The notes under the pieces were generated by a model that was not told the DNA's origin, searched no databases, and saw only the letters and a list, made by a program, of their open reading frames with translations. This document shows positions 42,931 to 54,835 of a stretch of DNA of 56,679 nt, one piece after another; position 1 is the first letter of the stretch, and each line of letters starts with the position of its first letter. Position numbers and translations under genes: made by a program. The DNA is taken from assembly GCF_017813245.1 (NCBI RefSeq), contig NZ_JAGIQL010000027.1:1-56679 (forward strand), written 5' to 3'. The stretch is from Streptomyces montanisoli. Its GTDB lineage: Bacteria; Actinomycetota; Actinomycetes; Streptomycetales; Streptomycetaceae.

Positions 42931-43308
42931 ATGAGCAACCCGCAGCAGCTGCGTTACAGCAAGGAACACGAGTGGCTGACGGCCGCCGAGGACGGCGTGT
43001 CGACGGTCGGCATCACGGAGTTCGCGGCGAACGCCCTCGGCGACGTCGTGTACGTGCAGCTCCCCGATGTGGGGGACACGGTGGCCGCGGGTGCGACCTG
43101 CGGCGAGCTGGAGTCCACCAAGTCGGTCAGCGACCTCTACTCGCCGGTGAACGGCGAGGTCACGGCGGTCAACCAGGACGTCTCCGACGACCCGTCGCTG
43201 GTCAACACCGCGCCCTTCGAGGGCGGCTGGCTCTTCAAGGTCCGCGTCTCCGAGGAGCCGAAGGACCTGCTCTCGGCCGACGAGTACACCGACTTCGCCG
43301 GCAACTGA
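42931..43308 (+). CDS. gcvH: Glycine cleavage system H protein
   Basis: A 125-residue protein with the lipoyl-bearing Lys64 in [10 protein letters not shown], preceded by the usual [19 protein letters not shown], and the closing WLFKVR segment. It shuttles the aminomethyl and reduced lipoyl forms between P, T and L proteins. The ATG at 42931 has AGGAG 10 bases upstream; an ATG nine bases earlier is too close to that site. It belongs to the riboswitch-led gcvT-gcvH-glyA set. Confidence 0.97.
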   Translation: MSNPQQLRYSKEHEWLTAAEDGVSTVGITEFAANALGDVVYVQLPDVGDTVAAGATCGELESTKSVSDLYSPVNGEVTAVNQDVSDDPSLVNTAPFEGGWLFKVRVSEEPKDLLSADEYTDFAGN

Positions 43309-43361
43309 CCCGCCGACCCGCGCCCGGTCACGGACCGGCCGACACCAGGGACTGATCCGCT

Positions 43362-44624
<1,263 letters not shown>

Positions 44625-44788
44625 CGGTCTCGTCACCGCACGTGCACGCGGGGCATCGCGCACACTGGAGTGTGGCGTGCGGTGCCCCGCCGTGCGCCTG
44701 TGCGCGTGCGCGGCCCGAGTGCCGCGGCGCCACGAGCAATGCCCCATATGGCAGACAACGGCGTCTACCGACCAGCAAGGAGTCACCC

Positions 44789-46186
<1,398 letters not shown>

Positions 46187-46189
46187 GCG

Positions 46190-46270
46190 GTGTCCATGAG
46201 GATCCGTCTGACCAACGTCTTCGACGACACGTGCGGCAACCTGATCCAGATCATCACGCAGCCACGGTAG
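46190..46270 (+). pseudogene. Internally deleted VOC/glyoxalase-family gene (26 codons left)
   Basis: A short frame reads VSMRIRLTNVF followed by DDTCGNLIQIITQ and a stop. The first part is a typical N-terminus of VOC-superfamily proteins (RLTNVFVDDQ-like), and the second their typical C-terminus (FDDTCGNLIQI). Some 90-100 residues between are gone. Both joins run through GTCTTC-GACGAC-like codons, so deletion between short repeats is likely. The product could not form a VOC fold. It follows the sdaA stop by a few bases. Confidence 0.7.
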
Positions 46271-46275
46271 ACGCG

Positions 46276-47094
46276 TCACCCCGCCGGCGGCCCCGAGACG
46301 AAGTGGCCGCTCTTGTCGTAGGGCCATGCGTTGGCCACGCAGCCGTGCAGCCCCTTGATCTGCTGCATCATCACCGGCGCCAGGCGGCCCTGCCCCGGGC
46401 AGGTCTGGTGCTGGAAGCCCAGGTAGTGCCCCATCTCGTGGTTGATGATCAGCGCGCGGTAGTCGTGGATCGGCCCGTCGAACGTGGGTGAGCCCTCGAC
46501 CCAGCGTTTGAGGTTCACCACCACTCCGCCCGGCACCTCGCAGTCGTACTCGCCCTCGGTGTCCTGATGGATTCCCGCCCAGCACAGGGCGTCGGTCGTG
46601 CCCGGTGTCGCGATCTTCACGACGAGGTCGTAGGGCTTTGAGCTCACCAGCTGGAACGCGGAGGTCCCGTTGGCGGTCCAGCCCCGGGGAGCCGCGAGTA
46701 TGTCCGCTATCTCGTTCGCCGCCTGCGTCGGCGACACGTCGACGCCGTCCTCGACCTCGACCTTGTAGCGGAGCGGCTTCGCCCCCTGGCCGACTCTCGC
46801 GCCGGACGCCCGGGCCGTCTCGAAGGTGCCGGGGCCCGTCGCCGGGACCTCGATCCGGGTGGGCGTCGGGCTCGGGGACGGGGAGGGCGGCGGCGAGGGT
46901 GTGGGGGCGTTCGGCCCGGACGCCGTGGTGTGCGTCCGGCCCTCAGCGCGCGGCGATCCGCTCGACGAGTCGCTTCGTACGCCGTTGACGAGGAACGACG
47001 CCGCGCCGGCCAGGGCGACGGCCACCAGCGTGGCGAGCAGGGGCCGCCGGCGCCGGCCGGCGCGTCGATGGGAGGACCCCTTTCGGCCCGTCAT
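46276..47094 (-). CDS. DUF3152 membrane-anchored metallopeptidase-like protein
   Basis: About 272 residues. A basic N-terminus and one membrane helix (LLATLVAVALAGAASFLV) are followed by a Ser/Pro/Thr-rich extracellular stalk, then the DUF3152 domain with HEMGHYLGFQH, the HExxHxxxxxH zinc metallopeptidase pattern, two cysteine pairs (LCWAG...DCEV, TCPGQG...HGCV) and a YDLVVKIATPG strand. It is likely an exported zinc protease of unknown target. Starts at 47094, 47106 and 47115 (GTG) are all possible; none has a clear ribosome binding site. It is convergent with sdaA. Confidence 0.85.
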   Translation of the reverse strand: MTGRKGSSHRRAGRRRRPLLATLVAVALAGAASFLVNGVRSDSSSGSPRAEGRTHTTASGPNAPTPSPPPSPSPSPTPTRIEVPATGPGTFETARASGARVGQGAKPLRYKVEVEDGVDVSPTQAANEIADILAAPRGWTANGTSAFQLVSSKPYDLVVKIATPGTTDALCWAGIHQDTEGEYDCEVPGGVVVNLKRWVEGSPTFDGPIHDYRALIINHEMGHYLGFQHQTCPGQGRLAPVMMQQIKGLHGCVANAWPYDKSGHFVSGPPAG

Positions 47095-47197
47095 GCGCTC
47101 ACGCATCCGCCGCACTCGCGGTCTCGTTCAGTGGTCGCTCGCACAGCGGTGCATCCCTCGTCGTCGGCGCGTGTTCCCCGGCACATCTCTTACGGAC

Positions 47198-47959
47198 TCA
47201 GCCGCCCGTGGGCTTCGCGTCGCCGGTGGCGGAGACCCCCTGGGCGAACCGGACGATCTGGGAGTCGGTCAGGCCCAGCTCGACGGGCACCTGGATCAGA
47301 ACCTTCTGGCCCTCCTCGGACGGGAAGATGAGCCACTTTGCCTGCTTGTCGCCGGTGAATCCCAGTTGGCCCGTCCTGCCCCGCACGCTGACCTTCTTCA
47401 GGGACTCGCCGGCGGAGAACCGGGAAGCACCCTGCAAGGACACGGCGATGCCGTCGGCGAGGTAGACGGCGCCCTGGGGCATCGTGCGCTCGGGCGTCCC
47501 CGGCGGCACGGCGACGAAGTCGTACTGGCTCACCGAACGCACCTTCCAGCCCTTCGGCAGAGTGGCGACCTTGAACCCGGCCGGCTGCGCGCCGGTGTAG
47601 GCCGCGAGTTGCAGGGAGCCGGCAGCCACCGATGACTGCGGGGACCCGGTCTGCGGGGACCCGGTCCGCGGGGTCCCGGTCACCGGGGCGGACGAGGCCC
47701 GAACCGCCGACGTGCGGGGCGCCGCCACGCTCGGCGCGGAGCCGCCGAAGGGTCCGCTGACGGCGGCGGTCAGACCGGCGGCCGCGACCGCGGCCGTCAG
47801 GCCCGCGCCCACGATGCGCAGGCGGCGCCTGCGGTTCAGCGCGCGATGTCCGCGGACGAGGTCCGCTGCGAGCTGTTCCGTGCCCGCGTCGGGCTGAGCA
47901 CCCGTGGTGCGCAGCGCCCCGAGCGCGTCGATCACGTCCTGCACGGGAGATTCCTCCAT
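47198..47959 (-). CDS. Membrane-anchored probable anti-sigma partner of the SigE-family gene
   Basis: A 253-residue protein: a cytosolic N-terminus of about 48 residues ending in a basic NRRRRLR, one helix (IVGAGLTAAVAAAGLTAA), a stalk with GTPRTGSPQTGSPQ repeats, and an extracellular beta-rich region. The gene follows the sigma-factor gene by only 18 bases, and the layout is that of membrane anti-sigma proteins, though no zinc-anti-sigma HxxxCxxC is visible. Function as anti-sigma is inference from position and topology. Start ATG at 47959. Confidence 0.72.
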   Translation of the reverse strand: MEESPVQDVIDALGALRTTGAQPDAGTEQLAADLVRGHRALNRRRRLRIVGAGLTAAVAAAGLTAAVSGPFGGSAPSVAAPRTSAVRASSAPVTGTPRTGSPQTGSPQSSVAAGSLQLAAYTGAQPAGFKVATLPKGWKVRSVSQYDFVAVPPGTPERTMPQGAVYLADGIAVSLQGASRFSAGESLKKVSVRGRTGQLGFTGDKQAKWLIFPSEEGQKVLIQVPVELGLTDSQIVRFAQGVSATGDAKPTGG

Positions 47960-47977
47960 GGTGTGGTCCTGTTCCCC

Positions 47978-48484
47978 TCAGACGTGGGCGGCTTCGAGAC
48001 GGGTGAGGTTGGCGCGCAGCCGTTCGAGGCCGCGGGCGCTCTGGCTTCTGACGGTGCCCTCACGGCACCCCAGCGCCCTGGCGGTGTCGGCAACGTCGAG
48101 GCCTTCGACGTAGCGCAGCACGACCGCGGCCCGCATCCGGGCCGGCAGCACGTCCAGCAGGGTCACGAGCCCCGCGTGGTCCGCGACTTCGAGCTCGGCG
48201 GCGGGCACGTCGGGCACCTCGGCGTGGGCCTGCTCGCGGCGGCGGAACACACTGCGGCGGTCGTCGATCGTCGCGTTCACCACACAACGGCGTATGTAGG
48301 CGTCCCGGGTGTTGGGGCGGATTCTGGGCCAGGCGACATACAGGCGGGTGAGCGCCACCTGCACCGCGTCCTCGGCCCTGTTCGGGTCGCCCGACAGCAG
48401 AAGGGTGGCCAGGCGCACGAGTTCCGTGCGCCGCCTTCTCACGTACTCGCTGAACTCCCGGTCCTGCTCGCTGGTCGATCTCAC
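47978..48484 (-). CDS. ECF sigma factor, SigE family (TIGR02983-like)
   Basis: A 168-residue sigma factor. Region 2 has FSEYVRRRRTELVRLATLLLSGDPNRAEDAVQ and RLYVAWPRI; region 4 has LDVLPARMRAAVVLRYVEGLDVADTARALGCREGTVRSQSARGLERLR. This is the SigE family of small ECF factors abundant in streptomycetes, not the SigE of S. coelicolor itself. It starts with GTG after GGAGGG nine bases upstream. The next gene encodes a likely membrane regulator. Confidence 0.93.
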   Translation of the reverse strand: MRSTSEQDREFSEYVRRRRTELVRLATLLLSGDPNRAEDAVQVALTRLYVAWPRIRPNTRDAYIRRCVVNATIDDRRSVFRRREQAHAEVPDVPAAELEVADHAGLVTLLDVLPARMRAAVVLRYVEGLDVADTARALGCREGTVRSQSARGLERLRANLTRLEAAHV

Positions 48485-48574
48485 AGATGTACGCCCTCCG
48501 GCGTCGGCATGTGCCACATGGACACCTCTTGTACGACGCCGGTCCCGCCCGCGTTGCACGACGGTCAAAGATTC

Positions 48575-48616
48575 TGCGCCCGGCGGGATCGCGTATGCGC
48601 GATCCCGCCGGGCGCA
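48575..48616. terminator. Perfect 19-bp hairpin with TATG loop
   Basis: Arms at 48575-48593 and 48598-48616 pair perfectly around TATG. It follows the ScoMcrA-head-like gene (stop at 48644) and precedes the sigma-factor gene. It likely separates the two transcription units. Confidence 0.75.
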
Positions 48617-48643
48617 GGAGACTGCCGAGGTTGGAGCCGGGCG

Positions 48644-48931
48644 TTATGCGGGCTTTCTGGCCTGTACGTCGAAGCCCATCTTCTCGAGTACGTGAACGGC
48701 ACCCGCCTTGCCGCCTTCGAAGTCGCCCGGGTTCAGCCGCTCACCGGTCGCGAATTCGTAGGCGGTGCCCAGGATGGCCTTGTGCGGGTAGCGCCGACCT
48801 CCGCTCACGAGCTCGTAACTCCTCGAAGGACCGAATCCGTGGGCCGAGAAGAACCGCTCCGCTCCCAGGCGGTCGTACTCTTCGATGGCGCGCCGGACTT
48901 CACCGGGCGACACGTGGCTCCACGTGACCAT
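48644..48931 (-). CDS. Free-standing ScoMcrA-head-like domain protein
   Basis: A 95-residue protein: VSPGEVRRAIEEYDRLG then FGPSRSYELVSGGRRYPHKAILGTAYEFATG, and a C-terminal VLEKMGFDV. This matches, by recognition, the N-terminal head domain of ScoMcrA-type modification-dependent HNH endonucleases, which often reads EYDRLG...YGFGxSRxYxLxxxGRRYxSKAIxGxA. Here it occurs alone, with no SRA, sulfur-binding or HNH domain nearby. The ATG at 48931 has AGGTGG upstream; GTG at 48940 is an alternative. It is followed by a strong hairpin. Role unknown; DNA or nucleic-acid binding is a guess. Confidence 0.62.
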   Translation of the reverse strand: MVTWSHVSPGEVRRAIEEYDRLGAERFFSAHGFGPSRSYELVSGGRRYPHKAILGTAYEFATGERLNPGDFEGGKAGAVHVLEKMGFDVQARKPA

Positions 48932-48986
48932 GGCGTCCACCTCTCAGGGTGATCGGGCTTCGGCTGTCCGCCGGTTGCGAGCGCAC

Positions 48987-49274
48987 TCACTCCGGCGCGA
49001 GGGAAAAGGCGAGGGTCACCGTGCCGCGCATGTCCAGATGCGCCGCGCTCGCCGTGCGGACGTAGCGCAGGACGACCTGGCCGCACTCCTGGCAGCGTGC
49101 GACAAGGCCGGGCGCGTCCCGGTACACGAGCAGCCGGGCCACCGGTCCTGTGGCGCCGCAATGGGCGCATTCGCTCTGCGCGACGGTGACGTCGGCCGTG
49201 AACACCTCGGCCAAGGGGCCGGCCAGGGCGTTACCGTCCACGTGATCGTCGGGCAGGTGCTCTTCTGACGTCAT
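48987..49274 (-). CDS. DUF6510 zinc-ribbon-like protein
   Basis: A 95-residue protein with paired cysteines CAHC and CQEC about 30 residues apart, a zinc-ribbon arrangement, and an LDMRGTVTLAFS C-terminus. It matches the DUF6510 family, which commonly accompanies flavin reductase and molybdopterin oxidoreductase genes in actinobacteria. Its start overlaps the end of the reductase gene region by a few bases (stop of that gene at 49276-49278), so all three genes are one unit. Possibly a metallochaperone or small redox partner. Confidence 0.78.
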   Translation of the reverse strand: MTSEEHLPDDHVDGNALAGPLAEVFTADVTVAQSECAHCGATGPVARLLVYRDAPGLVARCQECGQVVLRYVRTASAAHLDMRGTVTLAFSLAPE

Positions 49275-49275
49275 G

Positions 49276-50031
49276 TCACTCTCCTGTACCGCCGAATCGC
49301 TCCACCCGCACACGCTCGGGGGAATGCCCGAGAAGGACGAGGTAGGCGGACGCCTTCTCGGCGAAGGCCGTGGGTCCGCACACGTAGCACGTGGGCGCGA
49401 ACTCCGCCGGCCAGCCGTGGTCGACAAGATCGGACGGGACGATACGGCCCGGCTCGCGCTTCGCGCCCTCCGGCGCCTCGCGGGTGTACAGGTACGTCAC
49501 GTCCAGTCCCGGCAGGCCTTCCCGCAGTTCCTTCGTGTAGAGGCCGTGCGCGGGTGAACGCAGGGAGTACAGCAGCCGGAAGGGCGTACGGCCGCCGGAG
49601 GAGCCGCGGGCCCTGATCATGGACATGAGCGGCACGAGGCCGGAGCCACCCGCCACCAGCAGGACGGGTTCCTCCTGTTCCGGGCGCCACACGAACCAGC
49701 CGCCCACCGGTCCCCTCAGTTCCAGAAGGTCGCCGACGGCCATGTCGTGGGCCAGGTAGGGCGACACCTCGCCGTCGGGCAGCGACTGCACCGTGATCTC
49801 GAGGTACCCGGGCTCGGGCGTCGACGCCACCGAGTAGCTCCGCTGGGTCGAGTAGCCGTCCTCGGCGGTCAGCCGCACATCGACGTGCTGGCCCGCGAGG
49901 TGCCCCGGCCAGTCGGGCACCTTCAGCATCAGCGTCGTGGCTTCGGCGTACTCGCTGCCGCGCCCGACGACCTCGGCCGTCCTCCAGCGGAGTCGCTCGC
50001 CTAGTCTCCCCTGTACCGTTGCTCGCGCCAT
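49276..50031 (-). CDS. FAD/NAD(P)-binding ferredoxin-reductase-type oxidoreductase
   Basis: A 251-residue FNR-type reductase: FAD-binding QRSYSVASTPE, then the NAD(P) motif VAGGSGLVPLMSMIRA, and the closing CYVCGPTAFAEKASAYL. It would take electrons from NAD(P)H to FAD and on to the molybdopterin enzyme encoded upstream, which it overlaps by 31 bases. No 2Fe-2S domain is attached. Start ATG at 50031. Confidence 0.92.
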   Translation of the reverse strand: MARATVQGRLGERLRWRTAEVVGRGSEYAEATTLMLKVPDWPGHLAGQHVDVRLTAEDGYSTQRSYSVASTPEPGYLEITVQSLPDGEVSPYLAHDMAVGDLLELRGPVGGWFVWRPEQEEPVLLVAGGSGLVPLMSMIRARGSSGGRTPFRLLYSLRSPAHGLYTKELREGLPGLDVTYLYTREAPEGAKREPGRIVPSDLVDHGWPAEFAPTCYVCGPTAFAEKASAYLVLLGHSPERVRVERFGGTGE

Positions 50032-50606
50032 GGGTCTCCGTAGTCGTGGTAGCCGGCGCTTTCCCAGAAGCCGGGTTCGTCTTCATCGCGAAGCTCGATG
50101 CTCCGCAGCCATTTCGCGGACTTCCACAGGTAGAGGTGGGGTACGAGCAGCCTGAGGGGACCACCGTGCTCGGGCGCCAGCGGCTCGCCCTCGTAGGTGT
50201 GCACGACCCACGCCTTCCCGTCGAGGAGATCCGCCAGCGGGATGTTCGTGGTGTAGCCGCCGTGGGACGACACGAGCGTGTGATCGGCGTCCGTCTCCAC
50301 GTCAGCGAGGAGGACGTCCAGGGAGATGCCCTCCCACCGCGTCTCGAACTTGGACCACTTCGTCACGCAGTGCAGGTCAACCGTGGGGCGCTCCGAGGGC
50401 AGGGCCATCAGGTCCGCCCACCGCCACGTGTGGCGCCGGCCGGTTTCGGCCGTCACGCTCAGTTCGGTGTCAGCCGCCGAGAGACGCGGTGTCGGGCCCG
50501 CGGAGAGCACCGGGAAGCCGGTGGTCTCGTACTGGCCGGGCGGCAGTTTCCTGTCGGCCGTGGGCCGCCTGCCGTGGAATCCGCGCGAGATGATCACCGC
50601 ACTCAC
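50001..50606 (-). CDS. Sulfite-oxidase-like molybdopterin-dependent oxidoreductase
   Basis: A 201-residue protein comprising the sulfite-oxidase molybdopterin fold. The molybdenum ligand is Cys80 in DLHCVTKWSKF; DVLLADV, SHGGYTTNIPL, LAPEHGGPLRLLVPHLYLWKSAKW also match the YedY/sulfite-oxidase core. No Tat signal or heme domain is seen, so the protein is cytosolic and partnered by the overlapping reductase. The substrate could be sulfite, methionine sulfoxide or another oxo acceptor. Confidence 0.92.
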   Translation of the reverse strand: MSAVIISRGFHGRRPTADRKLPPGQYETTGFPVLSAGPTPRLSAADTELSVTAETGRRHTWRWADLMALPSERPTVDLHCVTKWSKFETRWEGISLDVLLADVETDADHTLVSSHGGYTTNIPLADLLDGKAWVVHTYEGEPLAPEHGGPLRLLVPHLYLWKSAKWLRSIELRDEDEPGFWESAGYHDYGDPWREQRYRGD

Positions 50607-50672
50607 CGTCCTCGGGGATCAGCGATATGGGAGCTTTTCCCATGATGAGTAGATTCGTAACTTTCGAGGACG

Positions 50673-51113
50673 TCAACGCGGGCCGTACTGGTCCGGGTCG
50701 ACGATGTGGACGGCCGACTCCTCAGCCGATGCGGCGCCGCCGTCTGTCCCCACGTCCCTGGCCCAGTAGTCGTCACCGTCGTACGCGACGCCGGTGACGT
50801 CCGTGTCCCACGACACGAGACGTCCGGAACGCACCGCGCCGACCTGGTCGTCGATGATCTCTCCGTCCGTGTCCGTGGTGTCGCCCGGGAAGTCGCCCTC
50901 GCCCTCCAGGCGGTCGACGGGCTTCTCCTCGCGGGCGAGGCGCCGCGACAGGGACTCGTGGCCGTGCGACTCCCGCTCGGTGATGCCCCACTCCCTGACG
51001 GCCAGGGGACGTTCGGCCGGCGAGTAGCCGGCGTCGAGGTAGTCACCTATCTCGTCCTCGTCCAGTTCTTCCTGGGATCGCAGAAGTCCGTTCTCCTGCT
51101 CGCCGTCTCCCAT
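50673..51113 (-). CDS. DUF5709 protein
   Basis: A 146-residue very acidic protein: LRSQEELDEDEIGDYLDAGYSPAERPLAVREWGIT, then SLSRRLAREEKP, and the acidic DTTDTDGEIIDDQVG. These match the DUF5709 family of streptomycete proteins, often induced under stress, as I recall. No fold or activity is known. The ATG of MGDGEQEN is used. It lies upstream of the molybdopterin oxidoreductase unit on the same strand with about 65 bases between. Confidence 0.83.
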   Translation of the reverse strand: MGDGEQENGLLRSQEELDEDEIGDYLDAGYSPAERPLAVREWGITERESHGHESLSRRLAREEKPVDRLEGEGDFPGDTTDTDGEIIDDQVGAVRSGRLVSWDTDVTGVAYDGDDYWARDVGTDGGAASAEESAVHIVDPDQYGPR

Positions 51114-51249
51114 GACGTCCTCCCGTTCTCGCTGACACTTCCGAGGAGAACGCACTCCTCGCACAGCTCACAGCCATGTTCGTGTCGCGCGGGCGGGATG
51201 TCTTACCGCATTCCGTGAGGCGGTTCACGACGATCTTCGTGCGGCCGCC

Positions 51250-51777
51250 TCACCCCTCGACGGTCTGCTGCGTCGAGCTCCACGCGTACTGCAGCCAGTC
51301 CGACGCGGCGACAGCGGTGAGTCCGCCCGCCACCAGCCTGGTCGCCCTCGGCGCCGCGACGTAGCCGCAGAGCAGCCCGCCCGCCACCCAGGCGGCCAGG
51401 CAGAACGGGCAGGCGGCCAGTTCGCCGACGGCGAGCGCCAGACCGTGGCCGCGCGGCTCGTCCATGACCTCGCTGGCGGTCGTGGCCTCCTTGCGGCGCG
51501 TGAACGGCGCGCGCACGAAACTGGTGATCTTGTCCTTCGCGATCAGCCGCGACGCCTTGTGCGTGGCTGCCGCGATCAGCAGGAGGTCGAAGGGCGACAG
51601 CCGCTCGGGCAGCCGGACGCCGGCGCGCCGGGCTGCCAGCGCGAAGGCGCCGACCCCGCCCGCGTAGAGCCCCGCCAGGGTGGCGTAGCCGCCCAGGGGG
51701 ATGGCCTCGTCGGGGGCGTAGGCGCTGCTGAGCTCCCGGCCTGCCGACACAGCACGCCTTCGTATGGTTGACGCCAT
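51250..51777 (-). CDS. DUF1360 membrane protein
   Basis: A 175-residue protein. After a basic N-terminus it has hydrophobic helices near 33-50 and 118-150, and the DUF1360 pattern LLIAAATHKASRLIAKDKITSFVRAPF followed by CPFCLAAWVAGGLLCGYV. The CxxC pair in the second part is typical of the family, whose function is unknown. The ATG of MASTIRRR is used. It is divergent from the first DMT-like gene. Confidence 0.85.
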   Translation of the reverse strand: MASTIRRRAVSAGRELSSAYAPDEAIPLGGYATLAGLYAGGVGAFALAARRAGVRLPERLSPFDLLLIAAATHKASRLIAKDKITSFVRAPFTRRKEATTASEVMDEPRGHGLALAVGELAACPFCLAAWVAGGLLCGYVAAPRATRLVAGGLTAVAASDWLQYAWSSTQQTVEG

Positions 51778-52019
51778 GGTTGCTCTCCTGTCCGGGGATG
51801 CGGCGGAGCCATGCGGGTACCCAGGTGGGGCGCGGTTCACCGTGTGTCCTGCCGCGGCGGGGGGCGCCGGGCGGGGCAATCGGCTCAGTCCTGGGACGCT
51901 CGGGCCCGGCTACCGGGGGGCGCGGGCGGTAGCTCGTATCGTCGCCGTGCACGCCACGCTGCGCCGGCCGGCCGGTGCACGGTGGCGATGGGCCGCGACC
52001 GACCTGCGAGGAGGCTGTT

Positions 52020-52925
52020 GTGCTGTACGTATACGGTCTGACGGCCGCCTGCCTGCTCGGCCTGGCGTTCGTACTCCAGCAGCACGCCGCCGAACGCGCC
52101 CCCGCGGCCGACGTCCTGTCCTTCCGCCTCCTCCTCGACCTGGTGAAGGTCCCGCTGTGGCTGGCGGGCATCGGCTGCATGGTCGCCGGGCAGCTCGTCA
52201 GCGTCCTCGCGCTCGACCACGGCGAACTCAGCGCCGTCGAGCCGCTGCTGAGCACCAATCTGATCTTCGCGATGGCGCTCGCCCGCCGGCTCACCGGGCA
52301 GCGCCTCGGCGTCACCGGCTGGACGGGAGTCGTACTCCTCAGCGGCGGCGTCGCCGCGTTCATGATCGCCGGCCGTCCCTCGGGGTCCACCCACGACGCG
52401 GGCGCGTTCCGCCACTGGCTCGTCGTCGGCAGCGTCCTGGCCGTGGTGCTCCTGCTCGTCGCCTTCGCCCGCCGGGTCACGACCCTGGAGCCGCCCCTCC
52501 TCGCCGCCGCCGCGGGCACGCTCTACGGGCTGCAGGACGCGCTCACCCGCGTCTCCACCCAGAACTTCGACGAGAAGGGCGTCAGCGGCCTGCTGCTCAC
52601 CTGGCAGCCCTACGGCGTCATCGCGGCGGCCGTCACCGGCCTGATGCTCGTGCAGAGCGCCTTCGAGACCGGGCCGCTGCGCCTGTCACTGCCGTCCCTC
52701 ACCGCGAGCGAACCCCTCATCGGCATCGCCTGCGGCATCGGCTTCCTCGGCGACCACGTCCGCACCACCCCGGGCGCGCTCGCCGGGGAGGCCGCCGGGC
52801 TCGTCGCCGTCGTCACCGGTGTCTTCCTGCTCGGCCGCCATCCGATGATGCCAACGGGTTCGCAGCAGCAGGCCGAACCGTCGGCACGCACCGGCGGGCC
52901 GCCGGCCGGGGACCGCGCCGAATGA
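52020..52925 (+). CDS. DMT-superfamily membrane transporter, first copy
   Basis: A 301-residue protein with about nine or ten helices and the DMT layout: GLAFVLQQHAAER at the start, SAVEPLLSTNLIFAMALAR in helix 3-4, and a late SEPLIGIACGIGFLGDH. The C-terminal tail is Gln/Pro/Gly-rich. It is the same broad family as the protein at 53.8-54.8 kb. It starts with GTG after GAGGAGG. The substrate is unknown; export of a metabolite or lipid intermediate is possible. It is convergent with the deacetylase. Confidence 0.85.
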   Translation: MLYVYGLTAACLLGLAFVLQQHAAERAPAADVLSFRLLLDLVKVPLWLAGIGCMVAGQLVSVLALDHGELSAVEPLLSTNLIFAMALARRLTGQRLGVTGWTGVVLLSGGVAAFMIAGRPSGSTHDAGAFRHWLVVGSVLAVVLLLVAFARRVTTLEPPLLAAAAGTLYGLQDALTRVSTQNFDEKGVSGLLLTWQPYGVIAAAVTGLMLVQSAFETGPLRLSLPSLTASEPLIGIACGIGFLGDHVRTTPGALAGEAAGLVAVVTGVFLLGRHPMMPTGSQQQAEPSARTGGPPAGDRAE

Positions 52926-52982
52926 GCCCAGGACGCGAGTGAGCTTCAGGACCGCGAGTGCGCGCCCGGCCGGGCGCGCGGG

Positions 52983-53714
52983 TCAGCGCGCGGGCGCTTC
53001 CCAGTGCTGCGACAGGGTGCCCACCGCGAGGCCCGCTGTCCTGAGGCCGCGCACCAGTTCCGGCAGGGCGCCCAGGGTGGCGTGCCACGACCCCTCGGCC
53101 GAGGTGCGGTCCGTGTCGTGGAGCAGCAGGGTCCCGCCGCCGGCGAGGTCGCGTTCCGCCGTCCTCACGACGGACGCGGGCGTGCAGTCGGCCGTCCAGT
53201 CCCTGCCCCACGCGCTCCACAGCACGGGCCGCAGCCCGGCGCGCGCGGCGGCGTACCAGCGGCCGCCGGTGAGGATGCCGTACGGCGGCCGGTACCAGCG
53301 GGGGTACTCGCCGCTCACCTGCCTGACGGTTTCGGCGGCCCGCGCGACCTCCCGGGCGTCGCGCGCGGGGCCCGGCAGCCAGGGGCGCGAGTGGGTCCAG
53401 CCGTGCACGGCGAGTTCGTGGCCGCGGCGCACCGCCTCGCGGCCGAGCTCCGGGTGGCGTGCCAGGCTCTCGCCGAGTACGAAGAAGGTGGCGCGCGCCG
53501 AGAGGTCGTCCAGGGCGTCGAGGAAGAGGGGCGTGCTGGCGGGGTCGGGCCCGTCGTCGAAGGTGAGCGCCACGTGCCCGGGGTGCCCGATGCCGGCGAG
53601 CCCCGGCAGCAGCCTCCTGCGCGGCCCGTGCAGCCATGTGCCCGCGGGCAGCACGTGGGCGGCGAGGGCGAGCAGCGAGGCGGCCGCGGCCGGCTTGGCC
53701 AGGTCGCGGATCAT
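52983..53714 (-). CDS. Polysaccharide deacetylase family protein
   Basis: A 243-residue protein with an N-terminal hydrophobic anchor or signal (AAAASLLALAAHVLPAG). A NodB domain follows, with metal-binding TFDDGPD (Asp53, Asp54) and HGWTH (His104, His108), the RPPYGILTGGR catalytic segment, and LLLHDTDRT near the end. It would remove N-acetyl groups from a surface glycan outside the membrane. It lies between two DMT-like genes. Confidence 0.93.
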   Translation of the reverse strand: MIRDLAKPAAAASLLALAAHVLPAGTWLHGPRRRLLPGLAGIGHPGHVALTFDDGPDPASTPLFLDALDDLSARATFFVLGESLARHPELGREAVRRGHELAVHGWTHSRPWLPGPARDAREVARAAETVRQVSGEYPRWYRPPYGILTGGRWYAAARAGLRPVLWSAWGRDWTADCTPASVVRTAERDLAGGGTLLLHDTDRTSAEGSWHATLGALPELVRGLRTAGLAVGTLSQHWEAPAR

Positions 53715-53793
53715 CGTGCCCCTCGCGTGCGGACGACCGATGCGTGAGGCCCTTGTCGGCCGGTCGCCGGTGTCCTGGGTGCTTCGGTCCTGA

Positions 53794-54822
<1,029 letters not shown>

Positions 54823-54835
54823 CGTCCGGTCGTCC

